Below the pieces are notes generated by a model that had not been told where the DNA came from, ran no database searches, and saw only the letters and a program-made list of their open reading frames with translations. Source: Desertivibrio insolitus (lineage in GTDB: Bacteria; Actinomycetota; Actinomycetes; Actinomycetales; Microbacteriaceae). From it: a stretch of 64,000 nt of DNA. The stretch is from NCBI RefSeq assembly GCF_017355965.1, contig NZ_JAFIQW010000002.1:62001-126000 (forward strand), in the 5' to 3' direction. Positions 41,602 to 50,036 of this stretch are shown here, one piece after another. The position numbers were made by a program, and so were the translations under genes. The first letter of the stretch is position 1; each line of letters starts with the position of its first letter.

Positions 41602-42420
41602 ATGGCGGGCGTCGTGCGGATCGGGATCTCCGGCTGGCGGTACGCCTCCTGGCGCGGGGTGTTCTACCCGAAGGGACTGCCGCAGCGGCGCGAGCTCGAG
41701 TACGCAGCCGAGCGCATGGACAGCGTCGAGATAAACGGCTCCTTCTACTCGTTGCAGAGCCCGGCAAGCTACCGCCGCTGGCGCGAGGCGGTGCCGGCGG
41801 ACTTCGTGTTCGCCGTCAAGGGCGGCCGCTTCATCACGCACATGCGCCGGCTGCGCGGCGTCGAGGGCGGCCTCGCCAACTTCTTCGCGAGCGGCCTGCT
41901 CGCGCTGGGGCCGACGCTCGGGCCGGTGCTCTGGCAGCTGCCCGAGAGGGTGCCGTTCGAGCCCGACGTGCTCGCGGCGTTCTTCGATCAGCTGCCCCGC
42001 ACGACGACCGAGGCGGCGACGCTCGCCGCGCGCTACGACAAGGAGCCGCGCGGAGGCACGGTGCTCGAGGCGGAAACCGAGCAGCCCATCCGGCACGCCC
42101 TCGAGGTGCGGCACGAGAGCTTCACCCGACCGGAGGTCCCGGAGCTGCTGCGCGAGCACGACATCGGCCTCGTCGTCGCCGACACCGCCGGCCGCTGGCC
42201 GCTGCTCACCGACGTCACGAGCGACCACGTCTACGTGCGGCTGCACGGGTCGCAGGAGCTCTACACGAGCGGTTACACCGACGAGGAGCTGACGCGGTGG
42301 GCGGATGACATCCGTGCCTGGCGCGACGCCGGGCTCGACGTCTACGTGTACTTCGACAACGACGCGAAGGTGCACGCCCCGTTCGACGCGATCCGCCTGC
42401 GCGAGCTCGTCGCCGGGTAG
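41602..42420 (+). CDS. DUF72 domain-containing protein
   Basis: A 272-residue protein of the DUF72 family, a TIM-barrel fold of unknown function. It starts VRIGISGWRYASWRGVFYPKGLP, has VEINGSFYSLQSPASYRRWREAVP near residues 41-62, FAVKGGRFITH, EVRHESF near 168, VVADTAGRWP and VYVRLHGSQELYTSGYTDEELTRWADDI (in parts). ATG at 41602 was chosen; AGGAG directly in front is too close, so a GTG four codons later is possible. Confidence 0.88.
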   Translation: MAGVVRIGISGWRYASWRGVFYPKGLPQRRELEYAAERMDSVEINGSFYSLQSPASYRRWREAVPADFVFAVKGGRFITHMRRLRGVEGGLANFFASGLLALGPTLGPVLWQLPERVPFEPDVLAAFFDQLPRTTTEAATLAARYDKEPRGGTVLEAETEQPIRHALEVRHESFTRPEVPELLREHDIGLVVADTAGRWPLLTDVTSDHVYVRLHGSQELYTSGYTDEELTRWADDIRAWRDAGLDVYVYFDNDAKVHAPFDAIRLRELVAG

Positions 42421-42430
42421 CGCGGTCGAC

Positions 42431-42492
42431 AACGGAGGAGAGATCGGCGTTCCCGGTCGATTTCGGACCGGAAACCGCGAGAACTCCTCCGT
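42431..42492. repeat. Intergenic inverted repeat, AACGGAGGAG family (copy 2)
   Basis: Arms ACGGAGGAG (42432-42440) and CTCCTCCGT (42484-42492) with a partly palindromic interior (CGGTCGATTTCGGACCGGAAA). It has the same size as the copy at 16034 and again sits between convergent genes. Confidence 0.75.
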
Positions 42493-42506
42493 CAGCGACA
42501 GCCGGT

Positions 42507-43133
42507 TCAGCGCCGCGGCAGCAGCCCCAGCTCCATGGCCCGGGTCACCGCGCGTGTGCGATCGCTCACCTCGAGCTTCTCGAACACGTGGGCCAGGTGG
42601 GTCTTCACGGTCGCCTCCGACACGAACAGCCGCTTCGCGATCGACGGATTGCTGAGCCCCTCCGCGACGAGGGCGAGCACCTCCGACTCGCGCGCGCTGA
42701 GACTCGGCCCGACGGGGCGGCGCACCCGGTTGACGAGCAGCGCGGCCATCCGCGGCGCGAGGGCGACGCCGCCCTCCGCGACCGAGCGGATGCCCGTGAG
42801 GATCTCCTCCTGCGGCGCCGCCTTCAGCAGGTAGCCGCTCGCCCCCGCCTCGATCGCGGTGAGGATCGCCTCGTCGGACTCGTACGTCGTCAGCACGACG
42901 ATCTTCGTCTCGGGCCGCGCCGCGAGGATGCGCGCGGTCGCCTCGTCGCCCTCGATGCCCGGCATCCGCAAGTCCATGAGCACGAGGTCGGGTTCGAGAC
43001 CGGCGGCGAGCGACACGGCCTCGAGCCCGTCGGCGGCCTGCCCGACCACCTCGATGTCGTCGGCCGAGTCGAGCAGCGCGACGATGCCCCCGCGGACGAT
43101 GGGGTGATCGTCCGCCACGAGCACCCGGATCAC
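42507..43133 (-). CDS. Two-component response regulator, NarL/LuxR type
   Basis: A 208-residue regulator. Receiver domain: VLVADDHPIVRGGIVALL at the start, phosphorylation Asp in LVLMDLRMPG near residue 54, Thr in VVLTTYES, Lys in YLLKAAP near 106. DNA-binding domain: LSARESEVLALVAEGLSNPSIAKRLFVSEATVKTHLAHVFEKL (in parts, 144-186). GTG at 43133 overlaps the kinase stop (GTGA). Fourth gene of an ABC/two-component operon; it probably controls that transporter. Confidence 0.93.
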   Translation of the reverse strand: MIRVLVADDHPIVRGGIVALLDSADDIEVVGQAADGLEAVSLAAGLEPDLVLMDLRMPGIEGDEATARILAARPETKIVVLTTYESDEAILTAIEAGASGYLLKAAPQEEILTGIRSVAEGGVALAPRMAALLVNRVRRPVGPSLSARESEVLALVAEGLSNPSIAKRLFVSEATVKTHLAHVFEKLEVSDRTRAVTRAMELGLLPRR

Positions 43134-44317
43134 CGGGCGACCTCCGGCTGCGCGACGGCCGCCACGGGCAGCGACGCCGCGACGCGCGTGCCGCCCTCGC
43201 CGCTGTCGAGCGCGAGGCGCCCGCCCGCGAGCGCGAGCCGCTCCCGCATCCCGTCGAGCCCGTAGCCGGGCGCGGATGCCGCGGGGTCGAACCCGACGCC
43301 GTCGTCCTGCACGATCACCTCGGCCCGGCCGGCGTCGATGCCGAAGCTCACGGTGACGCGGCGGGCACGGGCGTGCTTCCGCACGTTGGCGAGCGCCTCC
43401 TGCGCGCAGCGCAGCAGCACGACCTCGCTCTCCCGGGGCAACTCCGCGCCCTCGGGGGCGTCGACGATCACGGTCACCCCGGTCTCGCGCTCGAAGCGCT
43501 CGCCGAGTCGCACGAGGGCGGGGCGGATGCCGCCGCTGCCGAGTTCCACGGGCGCGAGCGCCGCCACGACCGAGCGCGCCTCGACGAGCGCCGCGCGCGC
43601 GGTCTCCTCGAGCACGGCGAGGGTCTCGGGTAGCGTGGCATCCGCCGACTGCTGCTCGCGCCGGGCGCGCTGCGCGAGCAGCACCACCCCGGTGATGCTC
43701 TGGGCGACGGTGTCGTGGATGTCGCGGGCGAGCCGCTCGCGCTCGGCGAGCACGCCAGCGTCGCGGTGCGCCTCGGCGAGCTGCTCGCGGGTCGCGGTGA
43801 GCTCGTCGATGAGCGCCTGCCGGCGGGTGCTGCGCTCGGCGATCGACGAGATCCAGAAGCCCATGCCGAGGCTGAAGCCGAGCGACACGACCGCGGTGAC
43901 GAGTCCGCTGAACAGGCCCTCGGCCGGCCCGAGCGCGACGACGAACGCGACGAAGACGACGACCGCGCTCACCGCGTTGGCGACGAGCGCCCGGCGGCGG
44001 CTCAACGAGTAGGTCCACACCAGCGGGTAGACGATGCCCTGCATGAGCGCGAGCTCCGGCAGGCTCGCGACGCCCATGCCGAGCGCCCCGATCGTCAGCA
44101 CGGTCGCCGTCGTCGATGCGCGGGGGTCCTGGCCGCAGCCGTCGACGTCGCCGATGCCGCGACGGCCGAACAGGAACCACGTCGCGAGGAAGAGGGCGAG
44201 CGCGACCGCGCCGCCGATCGAGCGCGCGAGGCCCTCGTCGGCGGCGACGATCACGCCGGCGAAGAGCGCCGTCGCCGCGAGGACGACGCCGCTCCACACC
44301 TTGACGTTCTGTTGCAC
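43130..44317 (-). CDS. Sensor histidine kinase (HisKA_3, DesK/LiaS-like)
   Basis: A 395-residue kinase with five or six membrane spans in residues 1-155 and no large extracellular domain, pointing to an intramembrane signal. The phosphorylated His is in LARDIHDTVAQSITG near residue 200; the ATPase part has ALANVRKHARARRVTV (N box) and VQDDGVGFDP (G1), GYGLDGMRERLAL (G2). ATG at 44317 lies 3 bp from the ABC permease stop. Kinases of this class near ABC transporters often answer to membrane-active antibiotics or lipid state. Confidence 0.92.
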   Translation of the reverse strand: MQQNVKVWSGVVLAATALFAGVIVAADEGLARSIGGAVALALFLATWFLFGRRGIGDVDGCGQDPRASTTATVLTIGALGMGVASLPELALMQGIVYPLVWTYSLSRRRALVANAVSAVVVFVAFVVALGPAEGLFSGLVTAVVSLGFSLGMGFWISSIAERSTRRQALIDELTATREQLAEAHRDAGVLAERERLARDIHDTVAQSITGVVLLAQRARREQQSADATLPETLAVLEETARAALVEARSVVAALAPVELGSGGIRPALVRLGERFERETGVTVIVDAPEGAELPRESEVVLLRCAQEALANVRKHARARRVTVSFGIDAGRAEVIVQDDGVGFDPAASAPGYGLDGMRERLALAGGRLALDSGEGGTRVAASLPVAAVAQPEVAR

Positions 44318-44320
44318 GGG

Positions 44321-45178
44321 CTAACTGTCCTTGCGGATCCACCGGAACGTCAAGCGGGTCAGCACGAGCCCGACGACGAGCCAGGCGGCGCCGACCAGCG
44401 CGACGAGCCCGAGGTCCCACTCGCCGGAGGGTTCGAGCGCCGCGAACTCCTCGGGCAGGAAGACGCTGCGCATGCCCTGCGCGAACCACTTCAGCGGGAA
44501 GACGGATGCCACCTGCTGCAGCCACTCGGGCAGCTGATCGAACGGCAGGTACACGCCCGACACGAACTGCAGCACGAGCGTGATCGGGATGATGACGGCG
44601 CTCGCGCTCTTGCCGCTGCGGGGCACGGCGCTGATCGCGATGCCGAGCACCGCGCTCGTCAGCACCCCGAGCACGAAGACCCAGGCGAAGGTGGCCCACG
44701 CGGCGGCATCCGTCGGCAGCGGGACGCGGAACACGACGGCCGCGAGCGCGAGCAGCAGCGCCGCCTGAAGCAGTCCGGTGACGAGCACCTGCCCGAGCTT
44801 GCCGAGGAAGTAGCTCGTCACCGGCAGGGGAGTGCCGGCGAGGCGCTTCAGCGTGCCGTCGCTGCGCTCGAGCGCGATGTCGACGCCGAGGTTCTGAAGC
44901 CCGCTGAGCAGGATGCCCGCGGCGAGCATGCCGGGCAGGTAGTACTGCGCCGCGTCGACCTCGTTGCCCGGGCTGCCGAACGTGCCCTCACTGAACGCGG
45001 TCGAGAAGATCGTGAGCAGCAGCGCGGGGAAGAGGAAGGTGAAGAAGACGGTGTCGCCGAGGCGGAAGTAGGCGCGCACCTCGTAGCGGGCGCGGGCCAG
45101 GCCGAGCGCCAGCGTGCGGGCGGGCGGGTTCGCGAGCCGCGCGGGCGCCGCCGGTCGGGTGAGTTGCTGCGTGGTCAT
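44321..45178 (-). CDS. ABC-2 type transporter permease
   Basis: A 285-residue permease with six spans: TVFFTFLFPALLLTIFSTAF first, then a long extracytoplasmic loop, YYLPGMLAAGILLSGLQNLG, VLVTGLLQAALLLALAAVVF, FAWVFVLGVLTSAVLGIAI, VIIPITLVLQFVSGVYLPFD and LGLVALVGAAWLVVGLVL. The pattern RSDGTLKRLAGTPLPVTSYFLGK is typical of ABC-2 drug/lipid exporters. ATG at 45178 overlaps the ATPase stop (ATGA). Confidence 0.92.
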   Translation of the reverse strand: MTTQQLTRPAAPARLANPPARTLALGLARARYEVRAYFRLGDTVFFTFLFPALLLTIFSTAFSEGTFGSPGNEVDAAQYYLPGMLAAGILLSGLQNLGVDIALERSDGTLKRLAGTPLPVTSYFLGKLGQVLVTGLLQAALLLALAAVVFRVPLPTDAAAWATFAWVFVLGVLTSAVLGIAISAVPRSGKSASAVIIPITLVLQFVSGVYLPFDQLPEWLQQVASVFPLKWFAQGMRSVFLPEEFAALEPSGEWDLGLVALVGAAWLVVGLVLTRLTFRWIRKDS

Positions 45179-46077
45179 CGTGCCGCCTCCGTCGCGGTGT
45201 GGGCCGGGGCATCCGTCGTGCCGTGCTCGCCGAGGTGCTTCTCGAGCAGGGAGAGGTAGACGTCCTCGAGGCTCGGGCGGATGATCTCGAGGGCGTCGGG
45301 CTCGCGGCCGAGCTCGTCGATCAGGTCGCGCACGACGAGACCGGGTTCGGTCGTGCGCTGCTCGCGCAGCTCGCCGTTCACCCGCCACCGCACGATCGGC
45401 GTGCGGGAGTCGGCGCCGCCGAGCTCGGCGATCGGGCCGGATGCCACGACGACGCCGCCCGCGATGACGGCGGCACGGTCGCTCAGCTGGGCGGCCTCGT
45501 CGAGGTAGTGGGTCGTCAGCAGGATCGTCGTGCCCTCCGCGCGGAGGGAGCGGATGAGCTCCCAGAAGCGGCGGCGGGCCTCGGGGTCGAACCCGGTGGT
45601 CGGCTCGTCGAGGAACAGCAGCTCGGGCCGGCCGATGATGCCGAGGGCCACGTCGACGCGGCGGCGCTGACCGCCCGAGAGCTTGCGGATGAGCGTATCG
45701 GCCTTCTCCTCGAGCCCGACCGCCGCGATCACGTCGTCCGCCTTGCGGGGATTCGGGTAGAACGAGGCGAAGTGCCGCAGCTGCTCGCGCACGGTGACGG
45801 AGCCCTGCTCGCCGCCTGACTGCAGCACGATGCCGAGCCGCGACTTCCAGCCGAGCCCGCCGCGGCCGGGGTCGACGCCGAGCACGGATGCCTCGCCGCC
45901 GGTGCGGTCGCGGTAGCCCTCGAGGATCTCGATGGTCGTGGACTTGCCGGCGCCGTTCGGGCCGAGGAGGGCGAAGGTCTCGCCCTCGTGGATGTCGAAG
46001 TCGACGCCGCGGAGGGCGTCGTGGGAGCCGTAGCGCTTGCGCAGGTCGCGCACGCTCACGACGGGAGCTGTGGTCAT
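45175..46077 (-). CDS. ABC transporter ATP-binding protein (drug/lipid export type)
   Basis: A 300-residue ATPase: Walker A LLGPNGAGKST near residues 38-48, Q loop VLQSGGEQGSVTVREQL, ABC signature LSGGQRRRVDVALG near 132-145, Walker B LLFLDEPTTGFDP near 152-164 and H loop LLTTHYLDEA. The C-terminal extension after residue 215 is common in exporters of the DrrA/CcmA-like class. First gene of the operon ATPase-permease-kinase-regulator, all overlapping or within 3 bp. Substrate unknown. Confidence 0.94.
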   Translation of the reverse strand: MTTAPVVSVRDLRKRYGSHDALRGVDFDIHEGETFALLGPNGAGKSTTIEILEGYRDRTGGEASVLGVDPGRGGLGWKSRLGIVLQSGGEQGSVTVREQLRHFASFYPNPRKADDVIAAVGLEEKADTLIRKLSGGQRRRVDVALGIIGRPELLFLDEPTTGFDPEARRRFWELIRSLRAEGTTILLTTHYLDEAAQLSDRAAVIAGGVVVASGPIAELGGADSRTPIVRWRVNGELREQRTTEPGLVVRDLIDELGREPDALEIIRPSLEDVYLSLLEKHLGEHGTTDAPAHTATEAAR

Positions 46078-46157
46078 GCATCCAGGCTCCCGCTCCGGCG
46101 CCCGCGGCGACAGCGGTGCACCGGCGGAGATCGGCATCCGCCGATCGGACGATGCCG

Positions 46158-46721
46158 TCAGCCGGACAGCACCCGGTACCGGAGGAAGGAGATGCCGCCG
46201 CCGAGGCGCCGCTCCTCGAGCAGGTCGAGGTCGAGCCGCAGTCCGTCGGGCAGGAACCGGGTGCCACCGCCCACGGCGACCGAGGTGAGGTAGGGCGCGA
46301 TCTCGTCGACGAGCCCGGCGCGCAGGGCGTGCGCGGCGAGGGTCGGACCGTCGATCGTGAGGTCGCCGCTCGTCTCCTCCTTGAGCCGGCGCACGGCATC
46401 CGGATCGAAGGTTCGCTCGATCCGAGTGCGCTCGCTGGACACCTCGGTCAGCGTCGAGGAGTAGACGACCTTGTCGGCGGCCTGCCACACGCGCGCGAAG
46501 TCGAGGCCGACCTCGGGCTGGTCGGGTTCGAGGTGCGCCGTCTCCCAGTAGGCCATCGTCTCGTACATGCGACGGCCGTAGAGGTAGGTGCTCACCGAGC
46601 GGGTGCGGTCGTTGATGAATTGGTGCGTCTCGGCATCCGGCACGGCCCAGTCGAAATCGCCGCCGGCGTCGCTCGTGTAGCCGTCGAGCGAGGTCAGCAT
46701 CGAGTAGATCAGCTTGCCCAC
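46158..46721 (-). CDS. DHFR/RibD-C family reductase (copy A)
   Basis: A 187-residue protein of the RibD C-terminal/dihydrofolate reductase fold: GKLIYSMLTSLDGYTSD at the start, FDWAVPDAETHQFIND, LYGRRMYETMAYWE near residues 52-65, TIDGPTLAAHALRAGLVDEIAPY near 130-152, and VAVGGGTRFLPDGLRLDL. Function unknown beyond predicted NADPH binding. GTG at 46721 has AAAGGAC upstream and overlaps the end of a paralogous gene by 13 bp. Confidence 0.88.
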   Translation of the reverse strand: MGKLIYSMLTSLDGYTSDAGGDFDWAVPDAETHQFINDRTRSVSTYLYGRRMYETMAYWETAHLEPDQPEVGLDFARVWQAADKVVYSSTLTEVSSERTRIERTFDPDAVRRLKEETSGDLTIDGPTLAAHALRAGLVDEIAPYLTSVAVGGGTRFLPDGLRLDLDLLEERRLGGGISFLRYRVLSG

Positions 46722-47290
46722 GGTCCCGTCCTTTCGCCCTGCACTCGGAAGCGCAGGTAGCCGTTGCGTCCGAGCCGCCGTTGATCGAGCAGCTCGAGGT
46801 CGAGCCGCAGCCCGTCGGGCAGGAACCGCTTGCCGCCGCCGAGCACGACCGGAGCGACGTACGCCGCGATCTCGTCCACGAGTCCCGCCCGCAGCGCCTG
46901 CGCCGCGAGGGTCGGCCCGGCGATCACGAGGTCGCCCGCGGCCTCGTCCTTCAGCCGCCGCACGACATCGGGCTCGAAGCTCCGCTCGAGGCGCGTCCGC
47001 GGCGTGGACACCTCGGGCAGCGTCGTCGAGTACACGATCTTGTCGGACCCCTGCCACACGGCGGCGAAGTCCTCGTCGAGCTCGCTCGCACCGGCGTCGC
47101 GGTACGCGCTCTGCCAGTACGTCATGAGCTCGTAATTGCGTCGCCCGTACAGATGCGTGCTGACCGGGCGGAACGACTCGGTGACGAACGCGAAGGCCTC
47201 CGGTCCCGGGTCTCCCCAGTCGAAGTCGCCGTCCGCGTCGGCGACGTTGCCGTCGAGCGACATGGTCATCGAGTAGATCAGTACGCCCAC
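46709..47290 (-). CDS. DHFR/RibD-C family reductase (copy B)
   Basis: A 193-residue paralogue of the next gene, clearly alike along its length: GVLIYSMTMSLDGNVAD, FDWGDPGPEAFAFVTE, LYGRRNYELMTYWQ, VIAGPTLAAQALRAGLVDEIAAY and VLGGGKRFLPDGLRLDLELL. GTG at 47290 is chosen by alignment with copy A; the frame could extend to 47326. The two genes overlap by 13 bp and probably arose by tandem duplication. Confidence 0.88.
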   Translation of the reverse strand: MGVLIYSMTMSLDGNVADADGDFDWGDPGPEAFAFVTESFRPVSTHLYGRRNYELMTYWQSAYRDAGASELDEDFAAVWQGSDKIVYSTTLPEVSTPRTRLERSFEPDVVRRLKDEAAGDLVIAGPTLAAQALRAGLVDEIAAYVAPVVLGGGKRFLPDGLRLDLELLDQRRLGRNGYLRFRVQGERTGPWAS

Positions 47291-47386
47291 GGCCGCCCCT
47301 TCGCTCCGCGAGCAGTCTGCTCGCACGCGCCGTCGACGGCAACGCCCGAGGCATCCGGCGACGGCGGCACGCCCCCTGAATCGGAC

Positions 47387-48478
47387 CTAGAAGGCGTACC
47401 GGATGTCGCAGTACGGCACCTTCCGCGCCGCGAGCGCCTTGAACTGCGCGAGGTAGCCGCGCTTCGCCCCCGACTTGTAGCGCACGTTGAGCGCGCCGTT
47501 CTGCGAGATCTTGTTCTCCTGCAGGTCGGGTCGCCAGAGCACCTCCTCGGCCTTCGGATGCCAGCCCAGGTTGACCTCGTGCAACTGCTCGTTGTGGGTG
47601 AGGAAGATGACCTCGCTCGAGAGCTGCGCCTTCGCGCGCTCGCTGAGGGCGGCGTCGAGCTGGTCGAAGAGCTCGCCCCACTCCTCGAGCCACCCGTCGG
47701 CCACGATGACGGGCGAGAAGTTGACGTGCACCTCCCACCCCGCCTCGACGAAGTCGTTGATCGCCGCGATGCGCTCGGCGATCGGCGAGGTGCGGATGTC
47801 GACGAGCTTGGCCATCGGCTGCGGCATGAGTGAGAAGCGGATGCGGCTGCGCCCCTGCGGGTCCCACTCGAGCAGGTCTCGGTTGACGTACTTGGTGGCG
47901 AACGACAGCTTGGCCGTCGGCTCGGTCTTGAACAGTTTGACGAGGTCGCGAACGTTGTCGCTGACGAGGGCGTCGGCCGAGCAGTCGCTGTTCTCGCCGA
48001 TGTCGTAGAGCCACGACTCCGGGTCGCACTGGTTCGGCTCGGTCTTCACGCCCTGCCGGCCGATGTGCCGGTGGATGCTGCCGGCGATCTGGTCGATGTT
48101 CGAGAACACCGTGATCGGGTTGCTGTAGCCCTTGCGGCGCGGGACGTAGCAGTAGGCGCACGCCATGGCGCAGCCGTTCGCGGTCGACGGCGCGATGAAG
48201 TCGGCGCTGCGCCCGTTCGGCCGCACGGTGAGGCTCTTCTTGACGCCGAGCACGAGCGCCTCGGTCTTGATGCGCACCCAGCGGCGCACGTTCGCCTCGT
48301 CGCCGTGCAGTTCGGGGATGCGCCAGTGGCTCTCGACCTCGACGAGGTCGGCGTCGGGCCAGCGCGCGAGGATCTCCTGCCCGCGGGGCAGTTCGGCCGC
48401 GGCGCGCTCGTAGTAGATGCGGGTGATGTCGAGCAGCGGTCGGGTGCGCGGCTCGGTAAGGGTCAGCTCGGGAGGCAT
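47387..48478 (-). CDS. SPL family radical SAM protein
   Basis: A 363-residue radical SAM protein. The [4Fe-4S] motif CAMACAYC is near residue 105 (GCAMACAYCYVPRRKGYSNP); the region resembles spore photoproduct lyase, including a conserved partner Cys context (NQCDPESWLYDIGENSDCSADA), WEVHVNFSPVIV and the C-terminal RYKSGAKRGYLAQFKAL. Actinobacteria of this family do not sporulate with SASP-type spores, so the substrate is open; DNA photoproduct repair is one possibility. ATG at 48478 was preferred to the longer frame start at 48541. Confidence 0.85.
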   Translation of the reverse strand: MPPELTLTEPRTRPLLDITRIYYERAAAELPRGQEILARWPDADLVEVESHWRIPELHGDEANVRRWVRIKTEALVLGVKKSLTVRPNGRSADFIAPSTANGCAMACAYCYVPRRKGYSNPITVFSNIDQIAGSIHRHIGRQGVKTEPNQCDPESWLYDIGENSDCSADALVSDNVRDLVKLFKTEPTAKLSFATKYVNRDLLEWDPQGRSRIRFSLMPQPMAKLVDIRTSPIAERIAAINDFVEAGWEVHVNFSPVIVADGWLEEWGELFDQLDAALSERAKAQLSSEVIFLTHNEQLHEVNLGWHPKAEEVLWRPDLQENKISQNGALNVRYKSGAKRGYLAQFKALAARKVPYCDIRYAF

Positions 48479-48628
48479 CGCCAGCAGTATGGGCCCGACC
48501 ACCGACATTCCAGCGGGGCGCGCACCAACACCGGCTGCCACTGGGACCGGGGGCCACTAGGACCGGGTGCGCACTGGCTCGTGCGCCCACCAGGACCGGA
48601 CCCGACGGTGAGTGGATGCCTCAGCGCT

Positions 48629-48675
48629 GAGTGGACAGCGGAGGTTCTGCCCGCTCAGCGATGCGTTGTCCACTC
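48629..48675. repeat. Inverted repeat GAGTGGACA...TGTCCACTC
   Basis: Nine-bp arms at 48629-48637 and 48667-48675 with a nested CGCTGAG/CTCAGCG pair. Just left of it (48536-48600) three degenerate copies of CACTRGGACCGG occur. The 352-bp gap between the SPL gene and the aminotransferase holds only repeats. Confidence 0.55.
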
Positions 48676-48798
48676 GCGGGGAGCGCGGGGAGCGCGGGGA
48701 GCGCGGGCGTCGTGGGCAGCGCGGGGAACGCGGGAACCGCGGCAAGCGCGGCAAGCGCGGAAAGCGCGGGAGTCGGGGGTCGCGGGCAGCGCGGCCCG
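48675..48798. repeat. 9-bp GC-rich tandem repeat (CGCGGGRAG)n
   Basis: Eleven contiguous 9-bp units (48675-48773) beginning with three identical CGCGGGGAG copies, then variants such as CGCGGGAAC, CGCGGCAAG (twice) and CGCGGAAAG; after a 7-bp unit two more follow. The period of 9 keeps a reading frame but no start or ribosome site goes with it. Confidence 0.85.
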
Positions 48799-48830
48799 CG
48801 CGAGCACGCGGAAGCCGCGCGCCCGCGACG

Positions 48831-50030
48831 TCAGCCGAACAGTCGCTGCAGGCGGCGGACGCCCTCGAGCAGCGGCTCGTCGCCCAGCGCGTAGCTCAGG
48901 CGCAGGTAGCCGCTCGGGCCGAACGCCTCGCCGGGCACGGCGGCGACCTCGGCCTGCTCGAGCATGAGATCGGCGAGCTCGAGCGACGTCGTGGGCGTCG
49001 AGCCGTTCCACTCGCGGCCGAGCAGCCCCGTGACATCCGCGTACACGTAGAACGCGCCCTTCGGCGTCGGCACCGTCAGGCCCTCGATCGTGTTGAGCTC
49101 GCGGACGATGGTCTGCCGGCGGCGGTCGAACGCCTCGCGCATCGCGGCGACCGCGTCCTGCGGACCGGTCAGCGCGGCGAGGGCGGCCCGCTGCGACACG
49201 TTCGAGACGTTCGACGACAGGTGCGACTGCAGGTTGCCCGCGGCTTTGATGGCGTCGGCGGGGCCGACCATCCAGCCCACGCGCCACCCGGTCATGGCGT
49301 ACGTCTTGGCGACGCCGTTGACGAGAATGGTCTGCTCGGCGAGGGCGGGCACCGCCTCGACGATGGACTGGGCGGTCACGCCGTCGTAGGTGAGGTTCTG
49401 GTAGATCTCGTCGCTGATCACCCAGATGCCGTGCTCGAGCGCCCACTCGCCGATCGCCTTGGTCTGCTCGGGTGAGTACACCGATCCGGTCGGGTTGGAC
49501 GGGGAGACGAAGAGCAGCACCTTGGTGCGCTCGGTGCGCGCAGCCTCGAGCTGCTCGACGGTCACGAGGTAGTCCTGCTTGCTGCCGGCGAAGACCTCGA
49601 CGGGCACGCCGCCCGCGAGCTTCACGGCCTCGGGGTAGGTGGTCCAGTACGGCGCGGGCAGCAGCACCTCGTCGCCCTCGCCGACGAGGGTCGCGAAGGC
49701 CTGGAACACGGCCTGCTTGCCGCCGTTCGTGACGAGCACGGCGGATGCCGGCACGTCGAGCCCGCTGTCGCGCCGGGTCTTCTCCACGATCGCCTCGCGC
49801 AACTCCGGCAGGCCGGGCGTCGGCGTGTAGCGGTGGTTCTTGGGGTCGCGGGCCGCGGCGACGGCGGCCTCCACGATGTGCTCCGGCGTCGCGAAGTCGG
49901 GCTCGCCGGCGGCGTAGCTAACGATGTCGCGCCCCTCGGCCTTGAGGGCCTTCGCCTTGGCGTCCACCTTGAGGGTCGCGGACTCGGCGATCGCGGCGAT
50001 GCGGGGGGAGATGCGGGAGTGCGAGGTCAC
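48831..50030 (-). CDS. Pyridoxal phosphate-dependent aminotransferase (aspartate aminotransferase type)
   Basis: A 399-residue class I aminotransferase: [10 protein letters not shown]-like [20 protein letters not shown] near residues 38-57, [14 protein letters not shown] near 72, [13 protein letters not shown] near 100, [11 protein letters not shown] near 171, the PLP Lys in [16 protein letters not shown] near 239, and [18 protein letters not shown] at the C-terminus. Aspartate and prephenate are both possible acceptors in this subgroup. GTG at 50030 is preceded at 6 nt by TAGGCT (leaderless). Confidence 0.93.
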   Translation of the reverse strand: MTSHSRISPRIAAIAESATLKVDAKAKALKAEGRDIVSYAAGEPDFATPEHIVEAAVAAARDPKNHRYTPTPGLPELREAIVEKTRRDSGLDVPASAVLVTNGGKQAVFQAFATLVGEGDEVLLPAPYWTTYPEAVKLAGGVPVEVFAGSKQDYLVTVEQLEAARTERTKVLLFVSPSNPTGSVYSPEQTKAIGEWALEHGIWVISDEIYQNLTYDGVTAQSIVEAVPALAEQTILVNGVAKTYAMTGWRVGWMVGPADAIKAAGNLQSHLSSNVSNVSQRAALAALTGPQDAVAAMREAFDRRRQTIVRELNTIEGLTVPTPKGAFYVYADVTGLLGREWNGSTPTTSLELADLMLEQAEVAAVPGEAFGPSGYLRLSYALGDEPLLEGVRRLQRLFG

Positions 50031-50036
50031 CAGGCC

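Noticed and set aside
46158-48590. Long minus-strand frame apparently linking the DHFR-like genes to the SPL gene.
   Set aside because: Between the real genes the translation is low-complexity Arg-rich sequence; separate starts with ribosome sites exist for each gene.
48675-48798. CRISPR array.
   Set aside because: The units are 9-bp contiguous tandem repeats with no spacers, and no cas genes are near. No CRISPR array is visible in the window.
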